Notes: generated by a model from the letters alone, not told the origin. 5,902 bases of DNA from Clostridia bacterium (GCA_014378955.1 JACMMQ010000047.1:1-5902); one strand, 5' to 3'; shown: positions 1 through 5,902, numbered from the stretch's first letter. Numbers and translations are program-made.

Positions 1-7
1 CCATTTA

Positions 8-114
8 ATACTAATCTTAGATTAAAACATAACCAGCGGAGGGAGGCAAAACGCAAGTGCGCGTTTTGAAACACCGACCGACAGATGGTTGTGATTTTAA
101 TCTAAGATTAGTAT
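8..114. repeat. palindromic repeat element with 20-bp perfect terminal inverted repeats
   Basis: Bases 8-27 (ATACTAATCTTAGATTAAAA) are the exact reverse complement of 95-114. After a bulged A at 94 the stem continues, 28-35 pairing with 86-93 (one G-U). In the core, 47-54 (CAAAACGC) pairs exactly with 61-68 around a six-base loop. The sides of the intervening internal loop carry short tetranucleotide repeats, GGAGGGAGG at 38-46 and CCGACCGAC at 74-82. It looks like a small non-coding palindromic element or a structured RNA. No transposase or convincing coding frame lies inside it, and it has no T-tract in a terminator position. The same arms recur around 401-564, which favours a dispersed repeat. 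The family is not one I can name. Confidence 0.75.
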
Positions 115-136
115 AAATTAGCTTTTTAATTTTCAC

Positions 137-167
137 TGTATAAATCTCTACTCTTTTATAGATACTA
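137..167 (+). promoter_or_regulatory. candidate sigma-G/F-like promoter of the 51-codon gene
   Basis: TGTATA at 137-142 and GATACTA at 161-167 are separated by 18 bases. The Bacillus sigma-G consensus is TGAATA and CATACTA with a 17-18 base gap, so 5 of 6 and 6 of 7 positions agree. The start point would fall near 174, about 30 bases before the ATG at 204. No good sigma-A alternative was seen (TATAGA at 157-162 lacks a convincing -35). The region is A+T rich, so a chance match is possible, and the -10 overlaps a copy of the repeat arm described separately. Confidence 0.35.
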
Positions 168-203
168 ATTTTAATTAAATAAACACGAAAGGAAAGATAA
201 ATC

Positions 204-359
204 ATGGATAACAATAAGAACCGCATTAAGGATAGAGAAAAAAGCAACCCCGAACTGCGTAAAATGAAGCCAAAAGAAAATGCAGATGTAGGGATTATAG
301 AGGGTCAGAAAATAGGCAATCATGGTAGCAAGCATGAAAAATCAGGAAATGGTAAATAG
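204..359 (+). CDS. small hydrophilic protein, 51 aa, possible spore protein
   Basis: The frame runs from ATG at 204 to TAG at 357-359 (MDNNKNRIKD... to ...KSGNGK). It has a purine-rich ribosome binding site, AAAGGA at 188-193, ten bases upstream, and is followed within two bases by a strong terminator, so it is a complete single-gene transcription unit. The protein has 10 Lys, 7 Asn and 6 Gly, no Cys and no aromatic residue. There is no signal peptide or membrane segment, and it is probably disordered and cytoplasmic. Size and composition resemble the minor small acid-soluble spore proteins of spore-forming Firmicutes, and the upstream region has a sigma-G-like promoter. I do not recognise a specific family, so a spore role is inference. 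It is the only plus-strand gene and sits between two palindromic repeats. Confidence 0.7.
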   Translation: MDNNKNRIKDREKSNPELRKMKPKENADVGIIEGQKIGNHGSKHEKSGNGK

Positions 360-360
360 G

Positions 361-400
361 AATGCACACCCCAAGGTTCGTTTGGGGTGTGCATTTTGTT
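361..400 (+). terminator. Rho-independent terminator of the 51-codon gene
   Basis: Bases 361-374 (AATGCACACCCCAA) pair perfectly with 382-395, a 14-bp stem with a seven-base loop. The T-rich tail at 394-400 (TTTTGTT) follows. It begins two bases after the TAG stop. On the minus strand there is no T-tract after the stem, so it should act mainly on plus-strand transcripts. Confidence 0.92.
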
Positions 401-564
401 ATCCTAATCTCAAATTAAAATATAGACGACATGCCTTAGTAGGGGCAGGCCTTGTGTCTGCCCTCGTTTGCTAAATTTCTGCTAATTTTGGGCGGACATA
501 AAGCCCGCCCCTACGAACATCGTTTGACACGTTTTTTGTCTATGCTTTTAATTGAGAATAGTAT
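401..564. repeat. palindromic element with A+T-rich outer arms around a REP-like core
   Basis: The left arm 406-427 and the right arm 538-559 are imperfect inverted repeats: 19 positions pair when small gaps are allowed, including GTCTAT and TTTTAATT blocks. The outer arms match those of the element at 8-114. Bases 401-420 agree with 8-27 at 17 of 20 positions without gaps, and 546-564 agree with 95-114 at 17 positions with one gap. The core (439-514) is unrelated to the core of the first element. The right edge lies 10 bases beyond the stop of the minus-strand gene, so transcripts of that gene would run into it. It has no T-tract typical of a terminator. Confidence 0.65.
439..514. repeat. 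REP-like hairpin pair with GTAG feet (BIME-like)
   Basis: Two hairpins face each other. On the plus strand GTAG (439-442) precedes stem 443-450 with 456-463. On the minus strand GTAG (514-511) precedes stem 510-505 with 495-490. The outer GTAGGGGC (439-446) and GCCCCTAC (507-514) are exact reverse complements, and the two 25-base halves are similar in inverted orientation, with 26 bases between them. Bacterial REP sequences have this layout, a GTAG-type tetranucleotide at the foot of a hairpin, and occur as inverted pairs (BIMEs) moved by IS200/IS605-related RAYT proteins. No such gene is present here, so mobilisation would be in trans. Confidence 0.7.
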
Positions 565-574
565 GATATAATGC

Positions 575-2032
575 TTAATTGCTTGTAATGTTTACCGTAT
601 TGGATGCACTATCCCATTGTACATCACATCCGAGGCTTTCAGCGATAAATCTTGCGGGCACGAGCGTCGTGCTGTTGACGATTTTAGCGGAAACATCGAG
701 CGTGACCTCTTTGCCGTTAACGGTCGCTTTTGGATTGCCTATTTGCAGGGTGATGGTTTGACCTGCCTTTGTGCCTGTGACCGTTTGTGTCTTACCATCC
801 CATGCAACCGTTAAGCCAAGCTCTTCAAAAATAGTGCGAAGGGGCACGAGTGTTCTACCATTGTCAATGATAGGTGACTGGATAGTGTTTAGTTCCTTGT
901 TATTGATTTTCACGTTGGCGGTGTTGTATTGCACAAGGGTTGAGAAATCTCTATAAATAATCATGTTTTTATCACCAAGTTTGTAGGAGGCGCTTTCTGA
1001 ATATGCCCAAGGCTTTTCACCTAAATCTAAACACATGCCATCTTTCACCAAATAATCATGCAATAACCGTTGGCTACCACTTCTTAATTCAACAATGCTT
1101 TGAAATTCGCTGACAATTATATTGCACCCGTAATAATCATAACCATCTTCTATTTCCTTTAAGGTTTTCCATACAAGCCCATCTTTAGAAGTGCGGATTT
1201 GAGAGGTTTTTTGGTTGTTTATTACATCAACAAACTGATTACCATCCCATTGCACATCAATACTCGCAGTTGTTTTCGTCCAATTCGTCCCATCCATAGA
1301 TATTCTAATTTGGTTATCCGACTGATAAATAATGCAAGTCCCATTTGTTTCAATTGTAAATCGCCCGCGCTCATTTATCCAATCTAGCTTCGGTGTGTTG
1401 ATCGACCAGTTTTGCATATCCGCAGAAACGATAGACGCACCTTCATCTGTAAACATATAATACTTGTCTTGTAATTTAAGAACTGTTTTAAATTCTGAAT
1501 AGTCTTTTTTACCTTTATTTTTGAACCAAAAATTTTCATCAGTCTCTAACGCTGTATCATGCAAATTAACAGTGTGCCAATCTCGCCCATCATTTGAATA
1601 TTGAAATTCCCAACTTGGATAGGTCACAAAAATATCTTCACTATTGATTCTATATAGCGAATCTTGCACACCACAAGGCTCCCATGACTTACCATCGTCT
1701 GATACAATTGCCTTATTGCGCCAATTTTGTGCTATGATTTGCTTGCCATTTGTTAAAACACGCTCATAACTACTATCAATCTCCCCAATTTCTTCCCAAC
1801 GCTCACCATTCGCAGTTGCCTTTAAATGATTGGTATTATCCACCGCAAATACTTTGTTTTGAGCCTTAAACAAGTTGTCACCATATGTATAATTACCATA
1901 AACATTTCCCCTCACAGACTGCGGATAAAACACCCACGTACTAGTCTTCGCTACTGCTTGCACCAATGTAGGGGTAAACACGAACGAACATACAAAGCAT
2001 AATAACAAACATCTCACTACAAATTTTCTCAT
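575..2032 (-). CDS. secreted stalk-domain protein with DG-x-x-W repeats (paralogue A)
   Basis: This is a 485-residue exported protein of unknown specific function. Residues 1-26 form a signal peptide (basic start, hydrophobic core, likely cleavage after VQA). Residues ~70-290 carry six motifs of the type S-x-D-G-x-x-W, with tryptophans at 79, 117, 152, 209, 251 and 288. The spacing of 35-57 residues resembles Asp-box/BNR-like beta-propeller blades, and the fourth has DM in place of DG. Residues ~374-485 are a copper-amine-oxidase-N-like stalk domain with two TLVP-x-R-x-(I/F)-(F/A)-E-(E/S)-LG units (394-406 and 456-468). Despite the family name no copper oxidase domain is present. The ATG at 2032 is preceded by AGAGGGC (2041-2047). 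It is a tandem paralogue of the gene at 2228-3709. A role in binding cell wall or surface glycan is plausible but not shown. Confidence 0.93.
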   Translation of the reverse strand: MRKFVVRCLLLCFVCSFVFTPTLVQAVAKTSTWVFYPQSVRGNVYGNYTYGDNLFKAQNKVFAVDNTNHLKATANGERWEEIGEIDSSYERVLTNGKQIIAQNWRNKAIVSDDGKSWEPCGVQDSLYRINSEDIFVTYPSWEFQYSNDGRDWHTVNLHDTALETDENFWFKNKGKKDYSEFKTVLKLQDKYYMFTDEGASIVSADMQNWSINTPKLDWINERGRFTIETNGTCIIYQSDNQIRISMDGTNWTKTTASIDVQWDGNQFVDVINNQKTSQIRTSKDGLVWKTLKEIEDGYDYYGCNIIVSEFQSIVELRSGSQRLLHDYLVKDGMCLDLGEKPWAYSESASYKLGDKNMIIYRDFSTLVQYNTANVKINNKELNTIQSPIIDNGRTLVPLRTIFEELGLTVAWDGKTQTVTGTKAGQTITLQIGNPKATVNGKEVTLDVSAKIVNSTTLVPARFIAESLGCDVQWDSASNTVNITSN

Positions 2033-2093
2033 TTTTCAACGCCCTCTCGAATTTATTGTGTAACAACATACGCTTAAACAATAACCACAACAT

Positions 2094-2125
2094 AAAAATG
2101 GCGTGCTCTTATGCAAGCACACCAT
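2094..2125 (-). terminator. Rho-independent terminator after paralogue B
   Basis: Read on the minus strand, 2125-2116 pairs with 2107-2098 (ATGGTGTGCT with AGCACGCCAT, one G-U pair) around an eight-base loop. A run of T follows at 2098-2094. It begins 102 bases after the stop of paralogue B at 2228 and about 66 bases before the start of paralogue A. The plus strand has a C/A mismatch in place of the G-U pair, which supports the minus-strand reading. The expected start point of the downstream promoter falls inside the first arm. Confidence 0.75.
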
Positions 2126-2126
2126 G

Positions 2127-2155
2127 ATTATATATGAAAATAGATCCAAAAACAA
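2127..2155 (-). promoter_or_regulatory. sigma-A-type promoter of paralogue A
   Basis: On the minus strand TTGTTT (2155-2150) and a consensus TATAAT (2132-2127) are separated by exactly 17 bases. The start point would be near 2120, giving a leader of about 88 bases before the ATG at 2032. The promoter lies in the spacer between the two paralogues, so paralogue A can be expressed independently of the upstream genes. Confidence 0.7.
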
Positions 2156-2227
2156 CTATTTTATAAAATTATATAGCATATCGCTATTTTTTTATGCTTG
2201 TATCGCATTTCATGGGGCTTGATTTGC

Positions 2228-3709
2228 TTACTTACTTGTAATATTAACCGTATTAGATGCACTGTCCCATTGCACATCACACCCGAGGCTTTCAGCGATA
2301 AATCTTGCAGGGACTAATGTTCTGCTGTTGATAATTTTTGCTGACACATCGAGCGTGACCTCTTTGCCGTTGACGGTGGCTTTTGGGTTGCCTATTTGCA
2401 GGGTGATGGTTTTCCCTTCTTTTGTGCCTGTGACCGTTTGTGTCTTGCCATCCCATGCAACCGTTAATCCTAGCTCTTCAAAAATAGTGCGAAGGGGCAC
2501 GAGTGTTCTGCCTTTATAAATAATAGGAGATTGGGCTGTATTTAATTCCTTGTTATTGATTTTTACGTTGGCAGTGTTGTATTGCACAAGGGTTGAAAAA
2601 TCTCTATAAATAATAATATTCTGATTATCAAGTTTAAAAAATGCGCTTCCTGGTATTGCCCATGGCATTTCACCTAAGTATTCGCATATATCATCTTTCA
2701 CCAAGAAATTGTGATTTTCATTTCTATCGACTCTATTTGATTCAATCATACTTTGTCCTACTATTTGAATAATACTTTGTCCTTCGCTGACTATTATATT
2801 TGCTGAATTGTAATAGTCATGTTTTAATTCAATTTCCTTTAATATCTTCCACGTCAAGCCATCATTAGATATTTGAATATACATTTTATTCTCTTTTTCC
2901 AAAACGTCAATAAATTTTTCACCATCCCATTCCACACCTCCACTAGCGGCTATTTTCTTCCAATTCGTTCCATCCATAGATATTCTCACTTGTTGCCATG
3001 ACCTATAAATGATACAGGTTCCATTTAATGTGATGTTGAATTCCGCATACTCATCAACCCAATCCAGCTTTGGCGAATTGACTGACCAATTTTGCATATC
3101 ATTTGAAACAATAGATGCACCTTTATCTGTAAACATATAATACCGACCGTTTAACTTGAAAATTGTTTTAAATTCAGCATAGCTTTTTTTACCTTTGTTT
3201 TCAGATGTAAAATTCTCGTCAGTCTCTATCGCACTATTGTGCAAATTAACCGTGTGCCATTGACGTCCATCATTTGAATATTGAAATTCCCAATTTGCAT
3301 ATGTTACAAAAATATCTTGACTTTCAATCCTAAAGAGCCCCTGTTTTACGCCACAAGGCTCCCACGTTTTTCCATCATCTGATACCATGCTTTTATTGTA
3401 TCCATTTTGTGCCACGATTTGTTTACCATTCGAATAAACTCTATTAAAACCAGTTTCAGTTTTACCAATTTTATCCCAAGTTTCACCATCTGTAGTTGCC
3501 TTTAAGTTGTTTCTATAGTCAACCGCTATCACCTTGTTTTGAAACATAAAAATGCTATCACTAGCGTTATCCATATAGGCAAACTCCCTTACTGATTGCG
3601 GATAAAACACCACCGTACTTGTTTTTACTACCGCTTGCACCAATGTAGGGGTAAGTATGAACGAACATACAAAGGATAATAACAAACATCTCACTACAAA
3701 TTTTTTCAT
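2228..3709 (-). CDS. secreted stalk-domain protein with DG-x-x-W repeats (paralogue B)
   Basis: This 493-residue exported protein has the same architecture as paralogue A. The signal peptide is residues 1-26 (25 of the first 30 residues match). Six DG-x-x-W motifs have tryptophans at 78, 116, 151, 208, 250 and 287, with the fourth again carrying DM. The stalk domain covers ~382-493 with TLVP units at 402-414 and 464-476. From FSTLVQYN to the end, 115 of 123 residues equal paralogue A by direct count. The residues after the signal peptide and the 304-338 stretch differ strongly, and an eight-residue insertion there accounts for most of the length difference. The ATG at 3709 has AGAGGAC at 3717-3723. 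It follows the ligase-like gene by 53 bases with no terminator and no good promoter, so co-transcription is likely. Function is unknown; an envelope or extracellular binding role is inferred from the domains. Confidence 0.93.
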   Translation of the reverse strand: MKKFVVRCLLLSFVCSFILTPTLVQAVVKTSTVVFYPQSVREFAYMDNASDSIFMFQNKVIAVDYRNNLKATTDGETWDKIGKTETGFNRVYSNGKQIVAQNGYNKSMVSDDGKTWEPCGVKQGLFRIESQDIFVTYANWEFQYSNDGRQWHTVNLHNSAIETDENFTSENKGKKSYAEFKTIFKLNGRYYMFTDKGASIVSNDMQNWSVNSPKLDWVDEYAEFNITLNGTCIIYRSWQQVRISMDGTNWKKIAASGGVEWDGEKFIDVLEKENKMYIQISNDGLTWKILKEIELKHDYYNSANIIVSEGQSIIQIVGQSMIESNRVDRNENHNFLVKDDICEYLGEMPWAIPGSAFFKLDNQNIIIYRDFSTLVQYNTANVKINNKELNTAQSPIIYKGRTLVPLRTIFEELGLTVAWDGKTQTVTGTKEGKTITLQIGNPKATVNGKEVTLDVSAKIINSRTLVPARFIAESLGCDVQWDSASNTVNITSK

Positions 3710-3762
3710 TCAAAACGTCCTCTCAAATTATATTGTCATCTATATCAACGCTGCCCATATCA

Positions 3763-5643
3763 TCAATATGGCTTGCGTGTATTTAAATAGGTCATTATTT
3801 GCGCGCGCTTGTCAATCAATACCTGCCCTTGTAACACATATTTTTCGTACAATGTTTTGTCCGTTTGCTTCATTTTTTCCAAGGTCTCTAGTGCGTTGTC
3901 ATAGTTCTCCCACTTCCATCGTTGAAGCTCTGTCAGCTTCACACACGTTTGAAAGGCAGTGTCGTAATCTTTATTTTGCAAGGCGAAATGGTAAAGCTCT
4001 ACATAGTTCTTGCTCTCATACGGGTTGTATTTTTGCGCTATACCGATGTACGCCACAGCGCCTTGATAATCGCCCGATTGTTTAAACAGGTTTACCGCTT
4101 TTTGCATGTTGTTTTGGCTACTCATTGGCATGAAAAAATCGTTGGTTTGGCAAATGGCGAACGCCTCTTCAAAATGTCCCTGGTTGGTCAAAACCTGTGC
4201 ACGATTATGGGCGATTTGTCCGAACAATAGACTGCCAACGCCTATGCAAATGATTGAAAATCCAATGATAAAATACATGCTTGAAACGGTTAACATTGGT
4301 TTTCGTTCTCTTGTGCTACTGGTTATAAGCACGGCAAAAACCATCAGCAGTGCAGGATAATTTAAATCAATGTCAATAGACGTATGTATAAGCAACAGTG
4401 AAACAACCGCCAGCACATAAAGCGATAGGCTGTCTTTCTCTCGCCTATACTGTTTTATGTAGTCATGATAAAACAGCACAATGATCGCTACAAATAGCAA
4501 GCCACCGATGATGCCACAGTCCACAAATATTTGCAGCACTGAATTATGAATATATTGCACAGCGTAATTAAACGATTGTATGCTATATTGCATCGCACCC
4601 CAATTGCCACCGCCAATGCCTGTGAGCGGTCTGGTTGCTAGTAGGTGCAATGCGTCGGACATATATTCAGCACGCTCAACAAATGTCAAATAAATGCTGA
4701 TAGCGGTCACTTTTTGCCAAAATACAATGACAAAGCCTAAGCCCGAAGCACTGCCAAGCGCAATGACTGAAAGTATCGCACCTTTTTTTACCTTCGCTTG
4801 TAAGCGGTCAGAAAAAATACAGGCACAACAAGCAAGCAATGTGCCTACCATTAAAATGATAGCACCTAACATCAAATTGCCATTTGCTGTAACCCATAAA
4901 ATAGCAATGGCAGTGGGCACGGCAAAAGCAGATAAAATAAACACCTTCAATGTCTTTTCTAGGTCTTTGAGAAGTAATAAAAATACAAGCATCACCAATA
5001 AAAATATCGCAATTGCGCCCTTTGAAGCGGTTAAAAGCAGTCCGACTAAAAATAGAAATGCATAGAGATAAAATTTCGTTTGCGCGCGTACTGTTTTTTC
5101 AAAATCTATGTAATACAAGGTGAGCACAAAGCCTATCGCCATTAAAATGGCGGTGGTGTTTGCGTATTGGAGCAACGACTGCATTCTAAAATATCGCTTT
5201 GCACGTAGCACGCCATCGTTGACATAAAAAATATGAAAGTAGCACAGCAACCCTATGAAGTTCATGGTGAGGCATGCACGGTAAAAGGCACGCAAAATAC
5301 TCGCCAAGTCTTTGATAAAACTTTTCGATAGAAATACCACCGTAAAAAATGCGATGATTTTGACACTCTCAAGCATTGCGCCGTAACGATCAGCCGCTAC
5401 GATGATGCTGTCTGTGCAATAAATGATACAAAATACTGCACTCAATAGCATATAGACATCCACTTGGATTTTTTGCCTATTTTTAACCAGCGCAACAATC
5501 ACCATTAGCAATAGTATCGTGGTGGCTAGCAAATACTGCGTTGGAAAATAAAGCCCTTGGAATAGGATGCCCAAAAACAGGACGCCACTAAAGAGCATGC
5601 CCAAAATATTTATTTGACTGTCTATGCGTTTGACTTGTTTCAT
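3763..5643 (-). CDS. O-antigen ligase/WzyC-like membrane protein with C-terminal TPR-like region
   Basis: This is a polytopic membrane protein of 626 residues from ATG 5643. Numbering below counts from TTG 5655, a possible alternative start giving 630. I prefer the ATG because GGA lies seven bases upstream, while the TTG has no ribosome binding site. About 12-14 hydrophobic segments span ~14-478. The Wzy_C (PF04932) region shows R328 (FVERAEY), GIGGGNW at 346-352, then H370-N371-S and GIIGG at 381-385, the usual ligase/polymerase loop. QYANTTAI (163-170) and TASKGA (209-214) also fit the family. Residues ~481-600 are helical and TPR-like (GHFEEAFAIC, GDYQGAVAYI, KDYDTAFQTC). Family members join lipid-linked glycan to acceptors or polymerise glycan outside the membrane. 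A Gram-positive member more likely serves wall polysaccharide or glycosylation than lipopolysaccharide. The substrate cannot be read. Confidence 0.9.
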   Translation of the reverse strand: MKQVKRIDSQINILGMLFSGVLFLGILFQGLYFPTQYLLATTILLLMVIVALVKNRQKIQVDVYMLLSAVFCIIYCTDSIIVAADRYGAMLESVKIIAFFTVVFLSKSFIKDLASILRAFYRACLTMNFIGLLCYFHIFYVNDGVLRAKRYFRMQSLLQYANTTAILMAIGFVLTLYYIDFEKTVRAQTKFYLYAFLFLVGLLLTASKGAIAIFLLVMLVFLLLLKDLEKTLKVFILSAFAVPTAIAILWVTANGNLMLGAIILMVGTLLACCACIFSDRLQAKVKKGAILSVIALGSASGLGFVIVFWQKVTAISIYLTFVERAEYMSDALHLLATRPLTGIGGGNWGAMQYSIQSFNYAVQYIHNSVLQIFVDCGIIGGLLFVAIIVLFYHDYIKQYRREKDSLSLYVLAVVSLLLIHTSIDIDLNYPALLMVFAVLITSSTRERKPMLTVSSMYFIIGFSIICIGVGSLLFGQIAHNRAQVLTNQGHFEEAFAICQTNDFFMPMSSQNNMQKAVNLFKQSGDYQGAVAYIGIAQKYNPYESKNYVELYHFALQNKDYDTAFQTCVKLTELQRWKWENYDNALETLEKMKQTDKTLYEKYVLQGQVLIDKRAQIMTYLNTRKPY

Positions 5644-5701
5644 ATCATCATCCAATACAGTGGTTATGTTTTTTAAATACAGTGAAATTTTAATGCAATT
5701 G

Positions 5702-5782
5702 GTAGGGGAAGGGTTCCCCTTCCCGTGTGCTAAGTCCCAAACAATTTATATGTAATTTCGGGACGGGAAACCCGTCCCCTAC
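5702..5782. repeat. second REP-like hairpin pair with GTAG feet
   Basis: The left half is GTAG (5702-5705) followed by a perfect stem, 5706-5713 with 5717-5724, and a three-base loop. The right half, read on the minus strand, is GTAG (5782-5779) followed by a perfect stem, 5778-5771 with 5767-5760, and an AAA loop. GTAGGGG (5702-5708) and CCCCTAC (5776-5782) are exact reverse complements, with 35 bases between the hairpins. The layout equals that at 439-514 but the stem bases differ, as expected for compensated stems. It lies about 60 bases upstream of the ligase-like gene, so it may separate that gene from whatever lies beyond the window. Confidence 0.75.
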
Positions 5783-5821
5783 AACCGCCTATTTAAAAGT
5801 TGCTTATGCTTGAACAAAAAA

Positions 5822-5898
5822 GTGGGCGCTGCCCACGCCCGCCCCTTTTTGAAAAAAGGGGACAAAAACTTTAGTTGGGGTTTTTAAAACAAAGTTTT
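5822..5898. repeat. hairpin-rich repeat, possibly cut by the window edge
   Basis: Three successive inverted repeats are visible: GTGGGC (5822-5827) with GCCCAC (5831-5836), CCCCTTTTT (5842-5850) with AAAAAGGGG (5853-5861), and AAAACTTT (5865-5872) with AAAGTTTT (5891-5898). The segment has no open frame and no clear promoter. It looks like a dispersed intergenic element, but only one copy is in view and its right end cannot be fixed. With the hairpin pair at 5702-5782 it fills most of the gene-free stretch 5656-5902. I saw only weak promoter candidates for the ligase-like gene there. Confidence 0.45.
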
Positions 5899-5902
5899 AA
5901 TC

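Noticed and set aside
17..247. Minus-strand open frame of 76 codons with a hydrophobic start
   Set aside because: It runs through the palindromic repeat at 8-114 and overlaps the start of the better supported plus-strand gene at 204. No good ribosome binding site was seen.
439..514. CRISPR-like repeats from the GTAGGGG units
   Set aside because: The units are inverted, not direct, and there is no regular repeat-spacer array.
575..913. Copper amine oxidase activity from the C-terminal domain
   Set aside because: Only the N-terminal-type stalk domain is present. The catalytic domain with its topaquinone tyrosine and copper histidines is absent.
3728..3733. TATAAT on the minus strand just before paralogue B
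   Set aside because: The start point would fall in the ribosome binding site, and no -35 lies 16-18 bases upstream. It is probably part of the A+T-rich leader shared with paralogue A.
3657..4085. Plus-strand open frame of 142 codons
   Set aside because: It is antisense to the end of the ligase-like gene and the start of paralogue B, both strongly supported, and its translation shows no domain-like pattern.
4694..5065. Plus-strand open frame of 123 codons
   Set aside because: It is the antisense shadow of the membrane segments of the ligase-like protein.
5653..5655. TTG start adding four residues to the ligase-like protein
   Set aside because: No ribosome binding site precedes it, whereas the ATG at 5643 has GGA at a usable distance. 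It remains possible.

Overview
The window looks like a low-G+C, Gram-positive (Firmicutes, most likely Clostridia-type) chromosome segment. This rests on purine-rich Shine-Dalgarno sequences, A+T-rich spacers, secreted proteins ending in a copper-amine-oxidase-N-type 'stalk' domain (PF07833-like), and a WzyC/O-antigen-ligase-type membrane protein with a C-terminal TPR-like tail. Genus and species cannot be read from the sequence.

Layout. Bases 1-115 hold a palindromic repeat with long A+T-rich arms. Bases 116-400 hold a small plus-strand unit: a sigma-G-like promoter, a 51-codon gene for a very hydrophilic protein, and a perfect-stem Rho-independent terminator. Bases 401-564 hold a second palindromic element. 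Its outer arms resemble those of the first, but its core is a pair of REP-like hairpins facing each other. From 575 to 5643 everything is on the minus strand: in transcription order, a polytopic O-antigen-ligase-like protein, then two tandem paralogous secreted proteins. Each paralogue has a signal peptide, six DG-x-x-W repeats that suggest a beta-propeller, and a C-terminal stalk domain. The region upstream of the ligase gene (5644-5902) has no gene. It carries a second pair of GTAG-footed REP-like hairpins and part of another hairpin-rich repeat at the window edge.

How it may work together (inference). The ligase-like gene and the first paralogue are 53 nt apart with no terminator between them and probably share a transcript, which ends at a hairpin at 2094-2125. 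The second paralogue has its own strong-looking promoter at 2127-2155, placed so that the terminator stem for incoming transcripts overlaps its expected start point. The three proteins would act at or outside the cell membrane, the ligase-like protein in surface glycan assembly and the paralogues as secreted or envelope-associated proteins. A shared pathway is suggested only by the gene order.

No complete novel defence or mobile system is evident. The most interesting signals are the REP-like hairpin pairs with GTAG feet, the shared A+T-rich arms that recur around the small gene and overlap its promoter, the possible spore protein, and the mosaic tandem paralogues.
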